A DNA stretch of 25,940 nt from Bacteroidaceae bacterium (GCA_017619585.1 JAFZSA010000040.1:1-25940), one strand, 5' to 3'. Numbered from the stretch's first letter, positions 15,616 to 23,201 are shown. Notes: generated from the sequence alone by a model not told the origin. Translations and numbers: made by a program.

Positions 15616-17199
15616 ATGAGAAAACATATACTTCTGATATTCCTAACCGCCCTGATGGCCATAGCAGGAAACAACGTAACGGTGATGGCACAGAGCGCCA
15701 AAGATGCCTGCACCAGTATCATGGTGGGCAAGAAAGCATCTGCCGACGGCAGCGTTATCACCAGCCATACCTGCGACTCGTGGTACCGCACCTGGATGAA
15801 TATGGTACCGGCTCAGGACTATCCGCGTGATACCGTCATGAGCGTCTATGAAGGCACCATGCACACCGAGCATGCCGGTGACCGTACAGGCATTAAGGAG
15901 AAGGGGCAGATTCCACAGGTCAAACATACCTACCGCTACCTGAATACCGCCTACCCTTGCCTGAACGAACATCAGCTGGGTATTGGCGAGACCACCTATG
16001 GCGGACGTGATACCATGGAGAACAAAGCGGGTATGTTTATGATAGAGGAGCTGGCACGTGTAGCCCTGGAGCGCTGCACAACAGCACGCGAGGCTATCCG
16101 CCTGATGGGCGAGCTGATAAAGAAATACGGCTATGGCGACTCGGGCGAGTGCCTGACCATTGCCGACCCCAACGAGGTATGGATCTTCGAGGTACAGGGC
16201 GAAGGCCCCAAAAAGATTGGAGGTGTATGGGCTGCTCAGCGTATCCCCGACGATGAGATTGCCGTCAGCGCCAACGTGAGCCGCATTGGCAAGATAGACC
16301 TAACAGACCCCGACCACTTCATGGCCTCTGACAATGTCTTTGAGGTAGCCCGTAAGATGAAGCTGTGGGACGGCAAGGAGGATTTCTCATTCTGGAAGGC
16401 CTACAGTGGCGGCAATTACTTTGACGAGCCTAAGAACTACTCGGTACGTGAACTGTACATCATGCAGCAACTGGCACCGTCTAAGAGTTTTACGGCTGAT
16501 ATGGAGGAACTGCCCGTGAGCGTACGCCCTGATTCTCTGGTTAGTGTAGAGCGCGTGGCAAAGCTGTTGGGCTCTTATTACGAGGGGACAGACCAGAGCC
16601 TCTCCTGCAAGATAGACAGTCTGGCAGCCAAGTCAGAGGTGAAAGGCAAGCCCATGATTACCAACCCATGGATGAGACCCGATGAGATTTCACTCTACGG
16701 CAAGCTGCTGAACGACTCTACCATGCAGAACATACGTACCGTCAGCGTGTCATGGTGCGCCTACAGTACCATCATACAGCTGCGTTCATGGTTGCCCAAT
16801 GAGGTGGGAGGTGTAGCATGGATCTGTCTGGACAACCCTGGAGAGTCTCCACGCTTCCCTGTCTTTGCAGGCAACACTACCCTACCCACGATGCTGAACA
16901 TCTGCGGTCAGCACCGTCTGCGTGACGATGCAGCACTCTGGCATTACCGTCAGGCCAACCGTCTGGCTACCGTCAGATGGGCCAACAGCCGCAAAGACAT
17001 AGAGAACGGACAACAGTACTTCCTTGACAAAGGAAAGCGTGAACTGCCTTTTGTTGAGCAGACATGGCAGTCACTTAGCAACGAGGATGAGAAAAATACC
17101 TTCCTGGACGGCTACACACACGACTTCTTCGGTGCCACCGTCACCCGCTGGGATGAGCTGTACCGCAAGTTCACACGTCAGTTGTGGGTAGGATTCTAA
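15616..17199 (+). CDS. Secreted C69 family dipeptidase
   Basis: From ATG 15616 the product is 527 residues with a signal peptide (MRKHILLIFLTALMAIAGNNVTVMAQ). C32 in DACTSIMVG is the expected N-terminal nucleophile of peptidase family C69 (PepD-like, Ntn-hydrolase fold), followed by KKASADGSVITSHTCDS. Other family features are GIGETTYGGRD, MIEELARVALERCTTAREAI and WIFEVQGEGPKKIGGVWAAQRIPDDEI. The last Cys-generating step normally removes residues before the nucleophile; here five residues separate the likely signal cleavage from C32. It probably hydrolyses dipeptides in the periplasm, complementing extracellular proteases such as the C10 enzyme. The frame is open from 15547, but that start lies in the -7 box. 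It converges on the ZIP gene with 21 bp between. Confidence 0.88.
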   Translation: MRKHILLIFLTALMAIAGNNVTVMAQSAKDACTSIMVGKKASADGSVITSHTCDSWYRTWMNMVPAQDYPRDTVMSVYEGTMHTEHAGDRTGIKEKGQIPQVKHTYRYLNTAYPCLNEHQLGIGETTYGGRDTMENKAGMFMIEELARVALERCTTAREAIRLMGELIKKYGYGDSGECLTIADPNEVWIFEVQGEGPKKIGGVWAAQRIPDDEIAVSANVSRIGKIDLTDPDHFMASDNVFEVARKMKLWDGKEDFSFWKAYSGGNYFDEPKNYSVRELYIMQQLAPSKSFTADMEELPVSVRPDSLVSVERVAKLLGSYYEGTDQSLSCKIDSLAAKSEVKGKPMITNPWMRPDEISLYGKLLNDSTMQNIRTVSVSWCAYSTIIQLRSWLPNEVGGVAWICLDNPGESPRFPVFAGNTTLPTMLNICGQHRLRDDAALWHYRQANRLATVRWANSRKDIENGQQYFLDKGKRELPFVEQTWQSLSNEDEKNTFLDGYTHDFFGATVTRWDELYRKFTRQLWVGF

Positions 17200-17220
17200 C
17201 CCAATGTCTGCATATCCGTC

Positions 17221-18027
17221 TTAACCCATCACCACGTCCAGCACCATCATCAGAACAAAACCGATGGCAAAGCCTATAGTGCTGAGGTTAGAATGCTGAC
17301 CACTGGAGGCCTCTGGGATAAGTTCCTCTACTACCACATAGAACATGGCGCCTGCAGCGAAGGCCAGCATATAAGGCAGTACGGGCAATAGCTGTGAGGC
17401 CAGCAACAAGACGGCAACAGCCCCTATTGGTTCTACGGCACCGCTCAGGGAACCTATGAAGAAGGACTTCCACCTGGAGTTACCTGCTGCCCTCATGGGC
17501 ATAGAGATAATGGCACCCTCCGGCACATTCTGAATGGCAATACCCAATGCCACAGCAAGGGCACTGGCCAGAGAGATATTAGAGAGCGTGCTTTCTGCTC
17601 CGGCAAACACCACACCAACGGCCATACCCTCGGGCAGGTTGTGAATGGTAACTGCCAAGGCCAGCATGGCTGTCTTGGAAAGATGCGACCTCATCCCTTC
17701 CGGCTTATCAGTACCGATATGCAGGTGAGGCGTCAGCTCATCTATCAATAACAGGAAGCCCATTCCCAACAGGAAACCGACTGCTGCAGGCAGAACAGTT
17801 GAGAATTGAGAATTGAAAATTGAGAATTGAGAATTGGAGGGGGTCGCCATCTCCATTGCAGGAATCAGCAGCGACCATACCGATGCTGCCACCATAACAC
17901 CCGAGGCAAAGCCCAACAGCGATTTCTGCAGGCGTACGGACATCTCACCTCTCATGAAAAACACAAAGGCTGAGCCAAGCATTGTGCCCAGCAATGGTAT
18001 CAGAAGACCTATTATCAATGTTGCCAT
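17221..18027 (-). CDS. ZIP family divalent metal transporter
   Basis: The 268-residue inner-membrane protein has about eight hydrophobic segments. The two metal-site helices are evident: TIHNLPEGMAVG and IAIQNVPEGAII, the H-N-x-P-E-G and N-x-P-E-G motifs of ZIP transporters, with VVEELIPEA in a later helix. The N-terminal helices (LIIGLLIPLLGTMLGSAFVFF, SLLGFASGVMVAASVWSLLIPAMEM) are typical of the bacterial ZIP (GufA-like) group. Likely substrate is zinc or another divalent cation entering the cytoplasm. Residues about 64-76 (NSQFSIFNSQFS) in the loop after the second helix are encoded by a tandem (gagaatt)n low-complexity repeat at 17798-17837 that matches intergenic repeats; they look like an in-frame insertion in a tolerant loop. 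A -7 box lies at 18049-18056. Confidence 0.9.
   Translation of the reverse strand: MATLIIGLLIPLLGTMLGSAFVFFMRGEMSVRLQKSLLGFASGVMVAASVWSLLIPAMEMATPSNSQFSIFNSQFSTVLPAAVGFLLGMGFLLLIDELTPHLHIGTDKPEGMRSHLSKTAMLALAVTIHNLPEGMAVGVVFAGAESTLSNISLASALAVALGIAIQNVPEGAIISMPMRAAGNSRWKSFFIGSLSGAVEPIGAVAVLLLASQLLPVLPYMLAFAAGAMFYVVVEELIPEASSGQHSNLSTIGFAIGFVLMMVLDVVMG
17798..17837. repeat. In-frame GAGAATT/GAAAATT repeat inside the ZIP gene
   Basis: Five to six degenerate copies of the 7-mer (T)GAGAATT lie within coding sequence, producing NSQFSIFNSQFS on the minus strand. The word family matches the intergenic GAATTTT/GAATTAT clusters. Confidence 0.75.
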
Positions 18028-18048
18028 ATCTTGTAACTATCTCGGCTG

Positions 18049-18056
18049 CAAAGATA
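18049..18056 (-). promoter_or_regulatory. -7 box for the ZIP transporter
   Basis: The minus strand reads TATCTTTG 21 bp before ATG 18027, a perfect TAnnTTTG match giving a very short leader. No metal-regulator operator is recognisable. Confidence 0.65.
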
Positions 18057-18100
18057 CAAAAAAACTATTTCAGTAAACCAATAGAAGAGACAAAAATACG

Positions 18101-18241
18101 TTATCCCTTTAACTCAGTCGTTTTACTTTTAGTCTTTGTGCTATCCTGAACAGTTTCATCATCAACAACTGCATCATACGCTGATACAGAGGATGTTATC
18201 AATAGCATTGTAATCCCGAAAACAAATCTTTGTGTGTTCAT
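18101..18241 (-). CDS. Small secreted peptide ORF (46 aa), function unknown
   Basis: ATG at 18241 gives MNTQRFVFGITMLLITSSVSA, a convincing signal peptide with an SVSA-Y cleavage site, then a 25-residue acidic and Lys/Thr-rich mature part (YDAVVDDETVQDSTKTKSKT and so on) ending in TAA at 18101. It resembles no family I know. It lies upstream of, and in the same direction as, the ZIP gene (45 bp before its -7 box). A partial -7 box (GATATTTG, minus, about 18258-18265) sits 17-24 bp before the start. It could be a real secreted peptide or the remnant of a longer exported protein. Confidence 0.5.
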   Translation of the reverse strand: MNTQRFVFGITMLLITSSVSAYDAVVDDETVQDSTKTKSKTTELKG

Positions 18242-18271
18242 AATATATTGTATATTTCAAATATCTTATTA

Positions 18272-18458
18272 CAGGGGCAAAGGGCAAGTGGTTAGGGGTT
18301 AGCGGTTAGAGGTTAGGGGTTAGAGGTTAGGGGTTAGAGGTTAGGGGTTAGAGGAATTTTGAATTTTGATTTTTGAATTTTGATTTTTGAATTTTGATTT
18401 TTGAATTATAGGTATAGAACTATCCTCTTGCCCCTTGCTCCTTGCTCCTTGCTCCAAA
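18272..18458. repeat. Dense composite low-complexity repeat block
   Basis: In order: GGGGCAAAGGGCAAGTGG; about nine degenerate GGTTAGxG copies, the later ones as GTTAGAG/GTTAGGG pairs on a 14-bp period (18285-18354); three copies of the 15-mer GAATTTTGATTTTT (18355-18407); then CTTGCCCCTTGCTCCTTGCTC (18427-18455). This is the largest such block in the window and contains three of the word families found elsewhere. Confidence 0.85.
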
Positions 18459-18462
18459 TTCT

Positions 18463-18560
18463 GGGTGCAAGGCTCGTGCAAGCCGAACGCAATGGAACTT
18501 GTTCCAATTGCTGAGGCGCAGCCGAGTCTCGCACTTGGATGAAATCCGAGTGCAAAGTTA
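18463..18560 (-). ncRNA. Hairpin-rich element behind an orphan promoter box (candidate leader, small RNA or dispersed repeat)
   Basis: On the minus strand a -7 box TAACTTTG (18553-18560) is followed immediately by about 90 nt with at least three hairpins: CACT-x-GGAT/ATCC-x-AGTG (18532-18552), a GCAATTGGAAC/GTTCCATTGC stem (18489-18511) and GGCT/AGCC (18471-18484), plus a smaller GGC/GCC loop near 18515-18522. No convincing protein is encoded; the minus-strand ORFs here are repeat-derived. Downstream lie the repeat block and then the 46-residue peptide ORF, for which this could be a long leader. I have an unverified impression that similar sequences are dispersed in Prevotella genomes. The structure is seen directly; expression is inferred. 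Confidence 0.45.
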
Positions 18561-18684
18561 CGGCAGATAGTGGAATGCCACAATACACAAAAGTGGGTGT
18601 TTTGCAGGCACTACCCTACGGCATTTCTAATATATCGTGATTAATGAAAAGTAGGTATTGCTTGGCAGATAACAGGATTTTTTG

Positions 18685-18692
18685 TATCTTCG
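18685..18692 (+). promoter_or_regulatory. Probable -7 box for the methyltransferase
   Basis: TATCTTCG is one mismatch from TAnnTTTG, about 55 bp upstream of ATG 18747. Confidence 0.4.
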
Positions 18693-18746
18693 CCACATAT
18701 TAATAAAAAACATATCAATTCACATTGATGATACAAAATATTCTTT

Positions 18747-19460
18747 ATGAATAGTAAGACGGATCCTATGGGTAGAGCCATTGCCGAATACTGGAAAACA
18801 AAGAAGGCAGATAGGCTCAGAGTGTTCTCCCCGATGTTCGAGGAGGACGAGATTCCCCTGACTACATTATTCCGCAGCTATGAGGATATGCCCGAGATAG
18901 AGAGGAGAGCTCTTGACATGGCAGAAGGGAGGATTCTGGATGTAGGAGCTGCTTCAGGCTGTCATTCTTTGGTACTACAAGAGCGTGGGGTGGATGTAAC
19001 CGCCATAGACATCTCCCCTCTTTCCGTAGAGACCATGAAGGAACGTGGGGTCAAGAAGGTACACGAACAGGATTTCTTTACCTTGGAAGGAAAGTTTGAT
19101 ACCATCCTGATGCTGATGAACGGTATTGGCATAGTGGGAACCTTGGAGCGTATGCCTGAGTTTTTCAGGCAGCTTGACACTATTCTGGCTCCTGGAGGTC
19201 AAGTCCTTTGTGATTCATCGGATATCAGCTATGTTTTCGAGGATGAGGAAGGCATAATAGACATTCCTGACGAAATAGGCTATTACGGTGAACAGAGCTT
19301 TCGGATGCAATACAAGGACACCATCGGAGAACCCTTTAACTGGCTCTATATCGATGCTGATACCTTAAGACAAATGGCAGAGAGCTGTGAATATGCTGTG
19401 GAGGTGATAGCCAAAGGTGAACACTATGATTATTTAGCAAGAATCACAAAGGAAGAATAA
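18747..19460 (+). CDS. Class I SAM-dependent methyltransferase
   Basis: The 237-residue protein has a Rossmann-type methyltransferase core. Motif I is ILDVGAASGCHS (63-74), the acidic residue ending strand 2 is in VTAIDIS (84-90), and FDTILMLMNGIGIVG and LAPGGQVLCDSSD correspond to motifs IV-VI. The substrate cannot be told; the sequence resembles generic small-molecule methyltransferases of Bacteroidota. It is cytoplasmic, with no signal peptide or membrane segment. It appears to be a single transcription unit, preceded by a repeat-rich spacer and followed by a 122-bp gap before the nitroreductase. Confidence 0.85.
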   Translation: MNSKTDPMGRAIAEYWKTKKADRLRVFSPMFEEDEIPLTTLFRSYEDMPEIERRALDMAEGRILDVGAASGCHSLVLQERGVDVTAIDISPLSVETMKERGVKKVHEQDFFTLEGKFDTILMLMNGIGIVGTLERMPEFFRQLDTILAPGGQVLCDSSDISYVFEDEEGIIDIPDEIGYYGEQSFRMQYKDTIGEPFNWLYIDADTLRQMAESCEYAVEVIAKGEHYDYLARITKEE

Positions 19461-19582
19461 GTATTGAAATGGACTAAGACTGCACGGCTTCGGTTTTTGT
19501 GAATATATGTTAATTTTCAAAGAAAAAGGAAATAGTTTCTAAAAGAGTTCGTACCTTGCACTCAAAATAGAAGGAGAACCTA

Positions 19583-20155
19583 GTGATAATAAAAGGTATG
19601 AGAAGATTATTATTTAGCCTAATGGCAATGATTGGTGTGCTGACCCTTTCGGCACAGAACAGTAACTATGACAATGAAGTGATAAGGACCATTATGGCAC
19701 GTCGTTCGGTGCGCAAGTACCTGGATAAGCCGGTCGAGCATGAGAAGTTGGAAACCGTGGCACTTGCCGGCATTAACGCCCCAAGCGCCAGGAACTGGCA
19801 GAACTGGGCGGTCAGGATAGTTGAAGACCAGAAACTGATGGCTGACGTGAAGGGGATGTGCCGCAATGCACCAAACCTTATCTGTGTCTGTGCGCCTAAG
19901 GACGGACGCTTCGACCTTGATGCCGGCCTGCTGGGTGAGAACATGATGCTCACGGCTCAGTCTCTTGGACTTGGCACCTGCATTCAGACGGGGCCTGTAC
20001 GCTTCCTCACAACTGACGAGAAAGCAAAGGCCTTCCGCGAGAGCCTTGACATCCCCGCGGACTACAAGCTCCTGTATATCATTGCCATTGGCTATCCCGA
20101 CGAACAGCCCGATGCCAAGCCCCGTGATGCCTCCAAGGTAAAGTACATCAACTGA
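19583..20155 (+). CDS. Nitroreductase-family protein with N-terminal signal peptide
   Basis: The product is 190 residues from GTG 19583, or 185 from ATG 19598. GTG is chosen because AAGGAG (19571-19576) sits 6 bp before it; both starts retain a signal-like segment (MRRLLFSLMAMIGVLTLSAQ). The enzyme domain starts at about residue 27 with IMARRSVRKYLDKPV, the FMN-contacting RRSVRKY motif, followed by NAPSARNWQNW and GLGTCIQTGPV, typical of the flavin nitroreductase fold. It probably reduces a nitro or quinone compound with NAD(P)H. A signal peptide is unusual for a family that is mostly cytoplasmic. It heads a run with the iron alcohol dehydrogenase (44 bp) and MBL-fold hydrolase (10 bp), probably an operon. 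Confidence 0.82.
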   Translation: MIIKGMRRLLFSLMAMIGVLTLSAQNSNYDNEVIRTIMARRSVRKYLDKPVEHEKLETVALAGINAPSARNWQNWAVRIVEDQKLMADVKGMCRNAPNLICVCAPKDGRFDLDAGLLGENMMLTAQSLGLGTCIQTGPVRFLTTDEKAKAFRESLDIPADYKLLYIIAIGYPDEQPDAKPRDASKVKYIN

Positions 20156-20199
20156 AAAGTCTAGGAAGTCAAAATAGTACATCAAGTAAAAAACTAACC

Positions 20200-21372
20200 A
20201 TGCAAGGAAACTTTTCTTACCACAATCCCACCAAGCTGTATTTTGGTGATGAGTCTTTGAACTATCTCAAGGACGAACTAGTGAACTTCGGCCCCGTTGT
20301 GCTGCTGAACTATGGCAGCGGCAGCGTGAAACGTAACGGTATCTATGACCAGGTGGTAGCTATCCTGAAGGAGGCTGGCAAGAACATCGTGGAGAACCCG
20401 GGCGTAATGAGTAACCCCACACTGGAGAAGCTGCGCGAGGGCATCCGGATAGCCCGAGAGAACAACGTGGATTGGATTCTATCCCTGGGTGGCGGCAGCG
20501 TCTGCGACTACTCGAAGGCAGTTGCAGCATCAGTCTTCTACGAGGGCGACTACTGGGATAAGTTCTGGCTGAAGCAGCAACAGCCTGATGCCGGTCAGAA
20601 GATATTGCCCGTGGGCTGCATCCTGACAATGGCAGGTACTGGCTCTGAGATGAACGCAGGCACGGTGATTACCGATGCGGAGCACACCTTCAAGGTAGGC
20701 CATGTGTTCGATGACCGCCTGATGCCTAAGTTCTCTATCCTGAATCCAAAGTTCACGATGACCGTCCCCCTCAACCAGATGAAGGCAGGTATCTACGACA
20801 TCATGAACCACATCATGGAGCAGTATTTCTCTGATTTTGACGACAATACAAGTGATTATTTAGCGGAAGGATTGATGCGCAGCCTTATCACAGCCTCACG
20901 CATCGCTGTGATGAATCCTCAGGATTATGAGGCACGCTCCAACATCATGTGGACAGCAACATGGGCACTCAATACGCTCATTGGTATGGGCAAGCGCGAG
21001 GACTGGATGGTACACATGATTGGTCACTCGGTAGGTGCCTGGACGCACTCCCCTCACGGCTACTGCCTTGCTGCCGTATCAATGGCCTACTACCATCGTG
21101 CCATGCAACCAGGATTGGCTAAGTTCGTGCGCTTTGCCAAGAATGTCTGGGACATCAATGGCGGAGGTATGACCGATGAGCAGATTGCCGAGGCAGGTCT
21201 GGAAGCCCTGAAGAACTGGATGCTGGAAATCGGACTTCCGCTGACCATCAGCGAAATTGGTGCCACCCCCGAGATGATTCCTGGCATCACCCAGGGCACC
21301 ATCTGCTACCCTGCCGGCTACATGGACCTGAAGCCCAACGATATCACGGAGATATTAAAGGAGAGTCTGTAA
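20200..21372 (+). CDS. Iron-containing alcohol dehydrogenase (YqhD/BdhA-like)
   Basis: The 390-residue protein of the Fe-ADH superfamily has an N-terminal Rossmann half with SLGGGSVCDYSKA (95-107, nucleotide binding) and a helical metal-binding half. Predicted Fe/Zn ligands are D200 and H204 (GIYDIMNHIMEQ) and H272 and H286 (VHMIGH ... HSPHG), with the 14-residue spacing of the last two as in FucO and YqhD. The YFGDESL start and NYGSGS are typical of the YqhD/butanol dehydrogenase branch, which uses NADPH to reduce aldehydes. It probably detoxifies or ferments aldehydes in the cytoplasm. It sits between the nitroreductase and the MBL-fold gene, with only 10 bp to the latter. Confidence 0.92.
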   Translation: MQGNFSYHNPTKLYFGDESLNYLKDELVNFGPVVLLNYGSGSVKRNGIYDQVVAILKEAGKNIVENPGVMSNPTLEKLREGIRIARENNVDWILSLGGGSVCDYSKAVAASVFYEGDYWDKFWLKQQQPDAGQKILPVGCILTMAGTGSEMNAGTVITDAEHTFKVGHVFDDRLMPKFSILNPKFTMTVPLNQMKAGIYDIMNHIMEQYFSDFDDNTSDYLAEGLMRSLITASRIAVMNPQDYEARSNIMWTATWALNTLIGMGKREDWMVHMIGHSVGAWTHSPHGYCLAAVSMAYYHRAMQPGLAKFVRFAKNVWDINGGGMTDEQIAEAGLEALKNWMLEIGLPLTISEIGATPEMIPGITQGTICYPAGYMDLKPNDITEILKESL

Positions 21373-21382
21373 CAGCAGAACA

Positions 21383-22141
21383 ATGACACTGACATACGTG
21401 TTCCATAGCTGTTTCGTGCTGGAGACAGAGAAGGCCATCCTGATATTCGACTACTGGCTGGACCTCAGTGGTATTGTGCCACCATTCCTGCAGAAGAGCA
21501 AACACGTCTATGTCTTTGCAAGCCATTTCCATGAAGACCATTTTAACAGGAAGATCTTAAAGTGGAAGAAGCAATGCGAGAATATCACCTATATTCTCTC
21601 CAAGGATATCTACAAGCACAGGAGAGCCGCAAAGGAAGATGCCGACGTATGGCTGGCAAAGGGTGAAACATGGTCTGACGGCACCGTCTCAGTATGGGCA
21701 ACCGGCAGCACAGACAGTGGTGTATCCTGGATTATTGAGACTGAGGGCAGGCGAATCTTCCATGCAGGCGACCTGAACAACTGGTACGCAAGGTTCCTGC
21801 ACGATGCTGTGCCAGGCAAAAGAATATACAGTGAGGAGTTTCAGGAGAATATTGACCCCATAGCCCATGAGAAGCAATATCTGGGTGAACTGAAGGATAT
21901 CCGTAAGATAACTGACAGCTTTGACGTAGTGATGTTCCCCGTTGACGGGCGCATCGGCAACGGCTATACCCTTGGAGGCCGTCAGTTAATAGAGCGCTTC
22001 CCGGTGGGCCTCTTTGTACCCATGCACTTCGTTGCCAGCGGCTTCAAATCAGCCTGGCGAATGAAGGAGTTCACAGACCAGAAAGGTATCCCCTTCTGGG
22101 AAATCAGGAAAGAGGGAGAAACAATCAGAATATTTTGTTAA
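21383..22141 (+). CDS. MBL-fold metallo-hydrolase
   Basis: The 252-residue metallo-beta-lactamase-fold protein has the metal signature SHFHEDHF (H48-x-H50-x-D52-H53), further ligand candidates H126 and D129 in FHAGDLNNW, and a late PMHF. The start YVFHSCFVLETEKAILIFDYW is typical of a UlaG-like or 'Zn-dependent hydrolase of the beta-lactamase fold' group. The substrate is unknown. It begins 10 bp after the iron alcohol dehydrogenase stop and is probably translated from the same mRNA. Confidence 0.87.
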   Translation: MTLTYVFHSCFVLETEKAILIFDYWLDLSGIVPPFLQKSKHVYVFASHFHEDHFNRKILKWKKQCENITYILSKDIYKHRRAAKEDADVWLAKGETWSDGTVSVWATGSTDSGVSWIIETEGRRIFHAGDLNNWYARFLHDAVPGKRIYSEEFQENIDPIAHEKQYLGELKDIRKITDSFDVVMFPVDGRIGNGYTLGGRQLIERFPVGLFVPMHFVASGFKSAWRMKEFTDQKGIPFWEIRKEGETIRIFC

Positions 22142-22160
22142 AAAATAACATCAATAATAG

Positions 22161-22280
22161 CGAAATCTCCCAAATATAAGTATCTTTGCAAATATATTTG
22201 CTCTCGATGCAAAGATTGACCAGACACTGGCTGAGATTCAGCAGATATTGGGAATTGAAATCAACAAGGAAACACTATGA
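22161..22280 (+). pseudogene. Start-less open frame ending ATGA over the Fic start (possible gene remnant)
   Basis: Thirty-nine sense codons follow an in-frame TAG at 22158-22160. The second half reads FALDAKIDQTLAEIQQILGI then EINKETL and stops at TGA 22278-22280, overlapping the Fic ATG in ATGA. There is no ATG or GTG start. The amphipathic helical character and ATGA coupling resemble the 3' end of a small upstream partner such as an antitoxin, now lost. It could equally be chance; it is short and partly AT-rich. Confidence 0.3.
22181..22188 (+). promoter_or_regulatory. -7 box for the Bro-N/Fic gene
   Basis: TATCTTTG lies 88 bp before ATG 22277. It lies inside an open but start-less frame (22161-22280), suggesting that the upstream frame is no longer, or never was, a gene. 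Confidence 0.6.
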
Positions 22281-23152
22281 GCAAGAAGTCAATACGTTTT
22301 TTCAACGATCGCGAAGTACGTGCTGTATGGGACAACGAGAACAATAAGTGGTGGTTCTCTGCTACAGACATCGTAGGTGCTATCAATGACGAGGAAGACT
22401 ACAAGAAATGCCGTAACTACTGGAAATATCTGAAAGGTAAGATGGCTAAGGATGGTGTTGAACTGGTTAGTGTCACTAACCACTTCAAATTCCAAGCCCC
22501 CGATGGCAAGCAACGAGCAGCTGACGCTTTGGATGCTCGATGTGTGCAGACGATAGCCAAACACTACCCTAACAATCGTGCAAGTGCTTTTCTTGACTGG
22601 TTCACCTATAGCGATACGACTATTGACGGACAGAGCCAAAAGAAGGCTTATACGCTTTTTGAGAGTGGACTGATGGAAACACTGAAACCTGGCACTGTCA
22701 AGGCTTTGCAGCAGATTCACGCTTACCTGTTTGGAGGGCTCTACGACTTTGCAGGCAAGATCCGCACCAAGACCATTTCGAAGGGGAATACCTTGTTCTG
22801 TTTGGCCGAACATCTGCATAACTATCTGCAAATAGTTGAGAAGATGCCAGAAAGCACTTTTGACGAGATTATCGACAAATATGTTGAGATGAATGCTGCC
22901 CATCCATTTATGGAAGGTAATGGACGCAGTACTCGTATATGGCTCGACTTGATTCTGAAGAAACGCTTAAGTCTGTGTGTGGATTGGAGTAAGATAGGAA
23001 AGAAAGAGTATCTGAATGCTATGATTGAAAGTCAAACTGACAGCACCCATATCAAGCAACTGCTCAAGAAGGCCTTAACAGATAAGATCAACGACCGTGA
23101 GACTTTCATGAAAGGCATAGACTATTCTTATTATTATGAGCAAGAAGATTAA
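22277..23152 (+). CDS. Bro-N domain fused to class III-type Fic protein
   Basis: Residues 1-110 look like a Bro-N/antirepressor-like DNA-binding domain (IRFFNDREVRAVWDNENNKW, WFSATDIVGAI, and a terminal AFLDWFTYS). Residues about 125-291 are a Fic domain: IHAYLFGGLYDFAGKIRTK, TISKGNTLF, and the active-site loop HPFMEGNGR (209-217), a complete HPFx(D/E)GN(G/K)R motif, so AMP-transferase activity is predicted. At the C-terminus SYYYEQ (S284-x-x-x-E288) matches the inhibitory (S/T)xxxE(G/N) motif of class III Fic proteins, except that Gln replaces the usual Gly/Asn. The protein therefore appears self-inhibited, with no need for a separate antitoxin. A phage or mobile origin of the Bro-N part is likely from family knowledge; the target is unknown. 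Confidence 0.85.
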   Translation: MSKKSIRFFNDREVRAVWDNENNKWWFSATDIVGAINDEEDYKKCRNYWKYLKGKMAKDGVELVSVTNHFKFQAPDGKQRAADALDARCVQTIAKHYPNNRASAFLDWFTYSDTTIDGQSQKKAYTLFESGLMETLKPGTVKALQQIHAYLFGGLYDFAGKIRTKTISKGNTLFCLAEHLHNYLQIVEKMPESTFDEIIDKYVEMNAAHPFMEGNGRSTRIWLDLILKKRLSLCVDWSKIGKKEYLNAMIESQTDSTHIKQLLKKALTDKINDRETFMKGIDYSYYYEQED

Positions 23153-23201
23153 CCTATGGCCGTACAGCAGTCAAAGAATGCCATATATCAAAAGAATTGA
23201 G

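Noticed and set aside
18285..18407. Tandem repeats resembling a CRISPR array
   Set aside because: Unit length is 7-15 bp, with no unique spacers of about 30 bp and no cas genes.
18341..18588. Minus-strand ORFs of 60-80 residues over the hairpin element and repeat block
   Set aside because: They are low-complexity, repeat-derived reading frames; the hairpins explain the sequence better than a protein.
19619..20185. 188-residue minus-strand ORF opposite the nitroreductase
   Set aside because: Shadow ORF; the nitroreductase frame has clear FMN motifs.
22289..22903. 204-residue minus-strand ORF opposite the Fic gene
   Set aside because: Shadow of the Bro-N/Fic frame; no motif or start signal.
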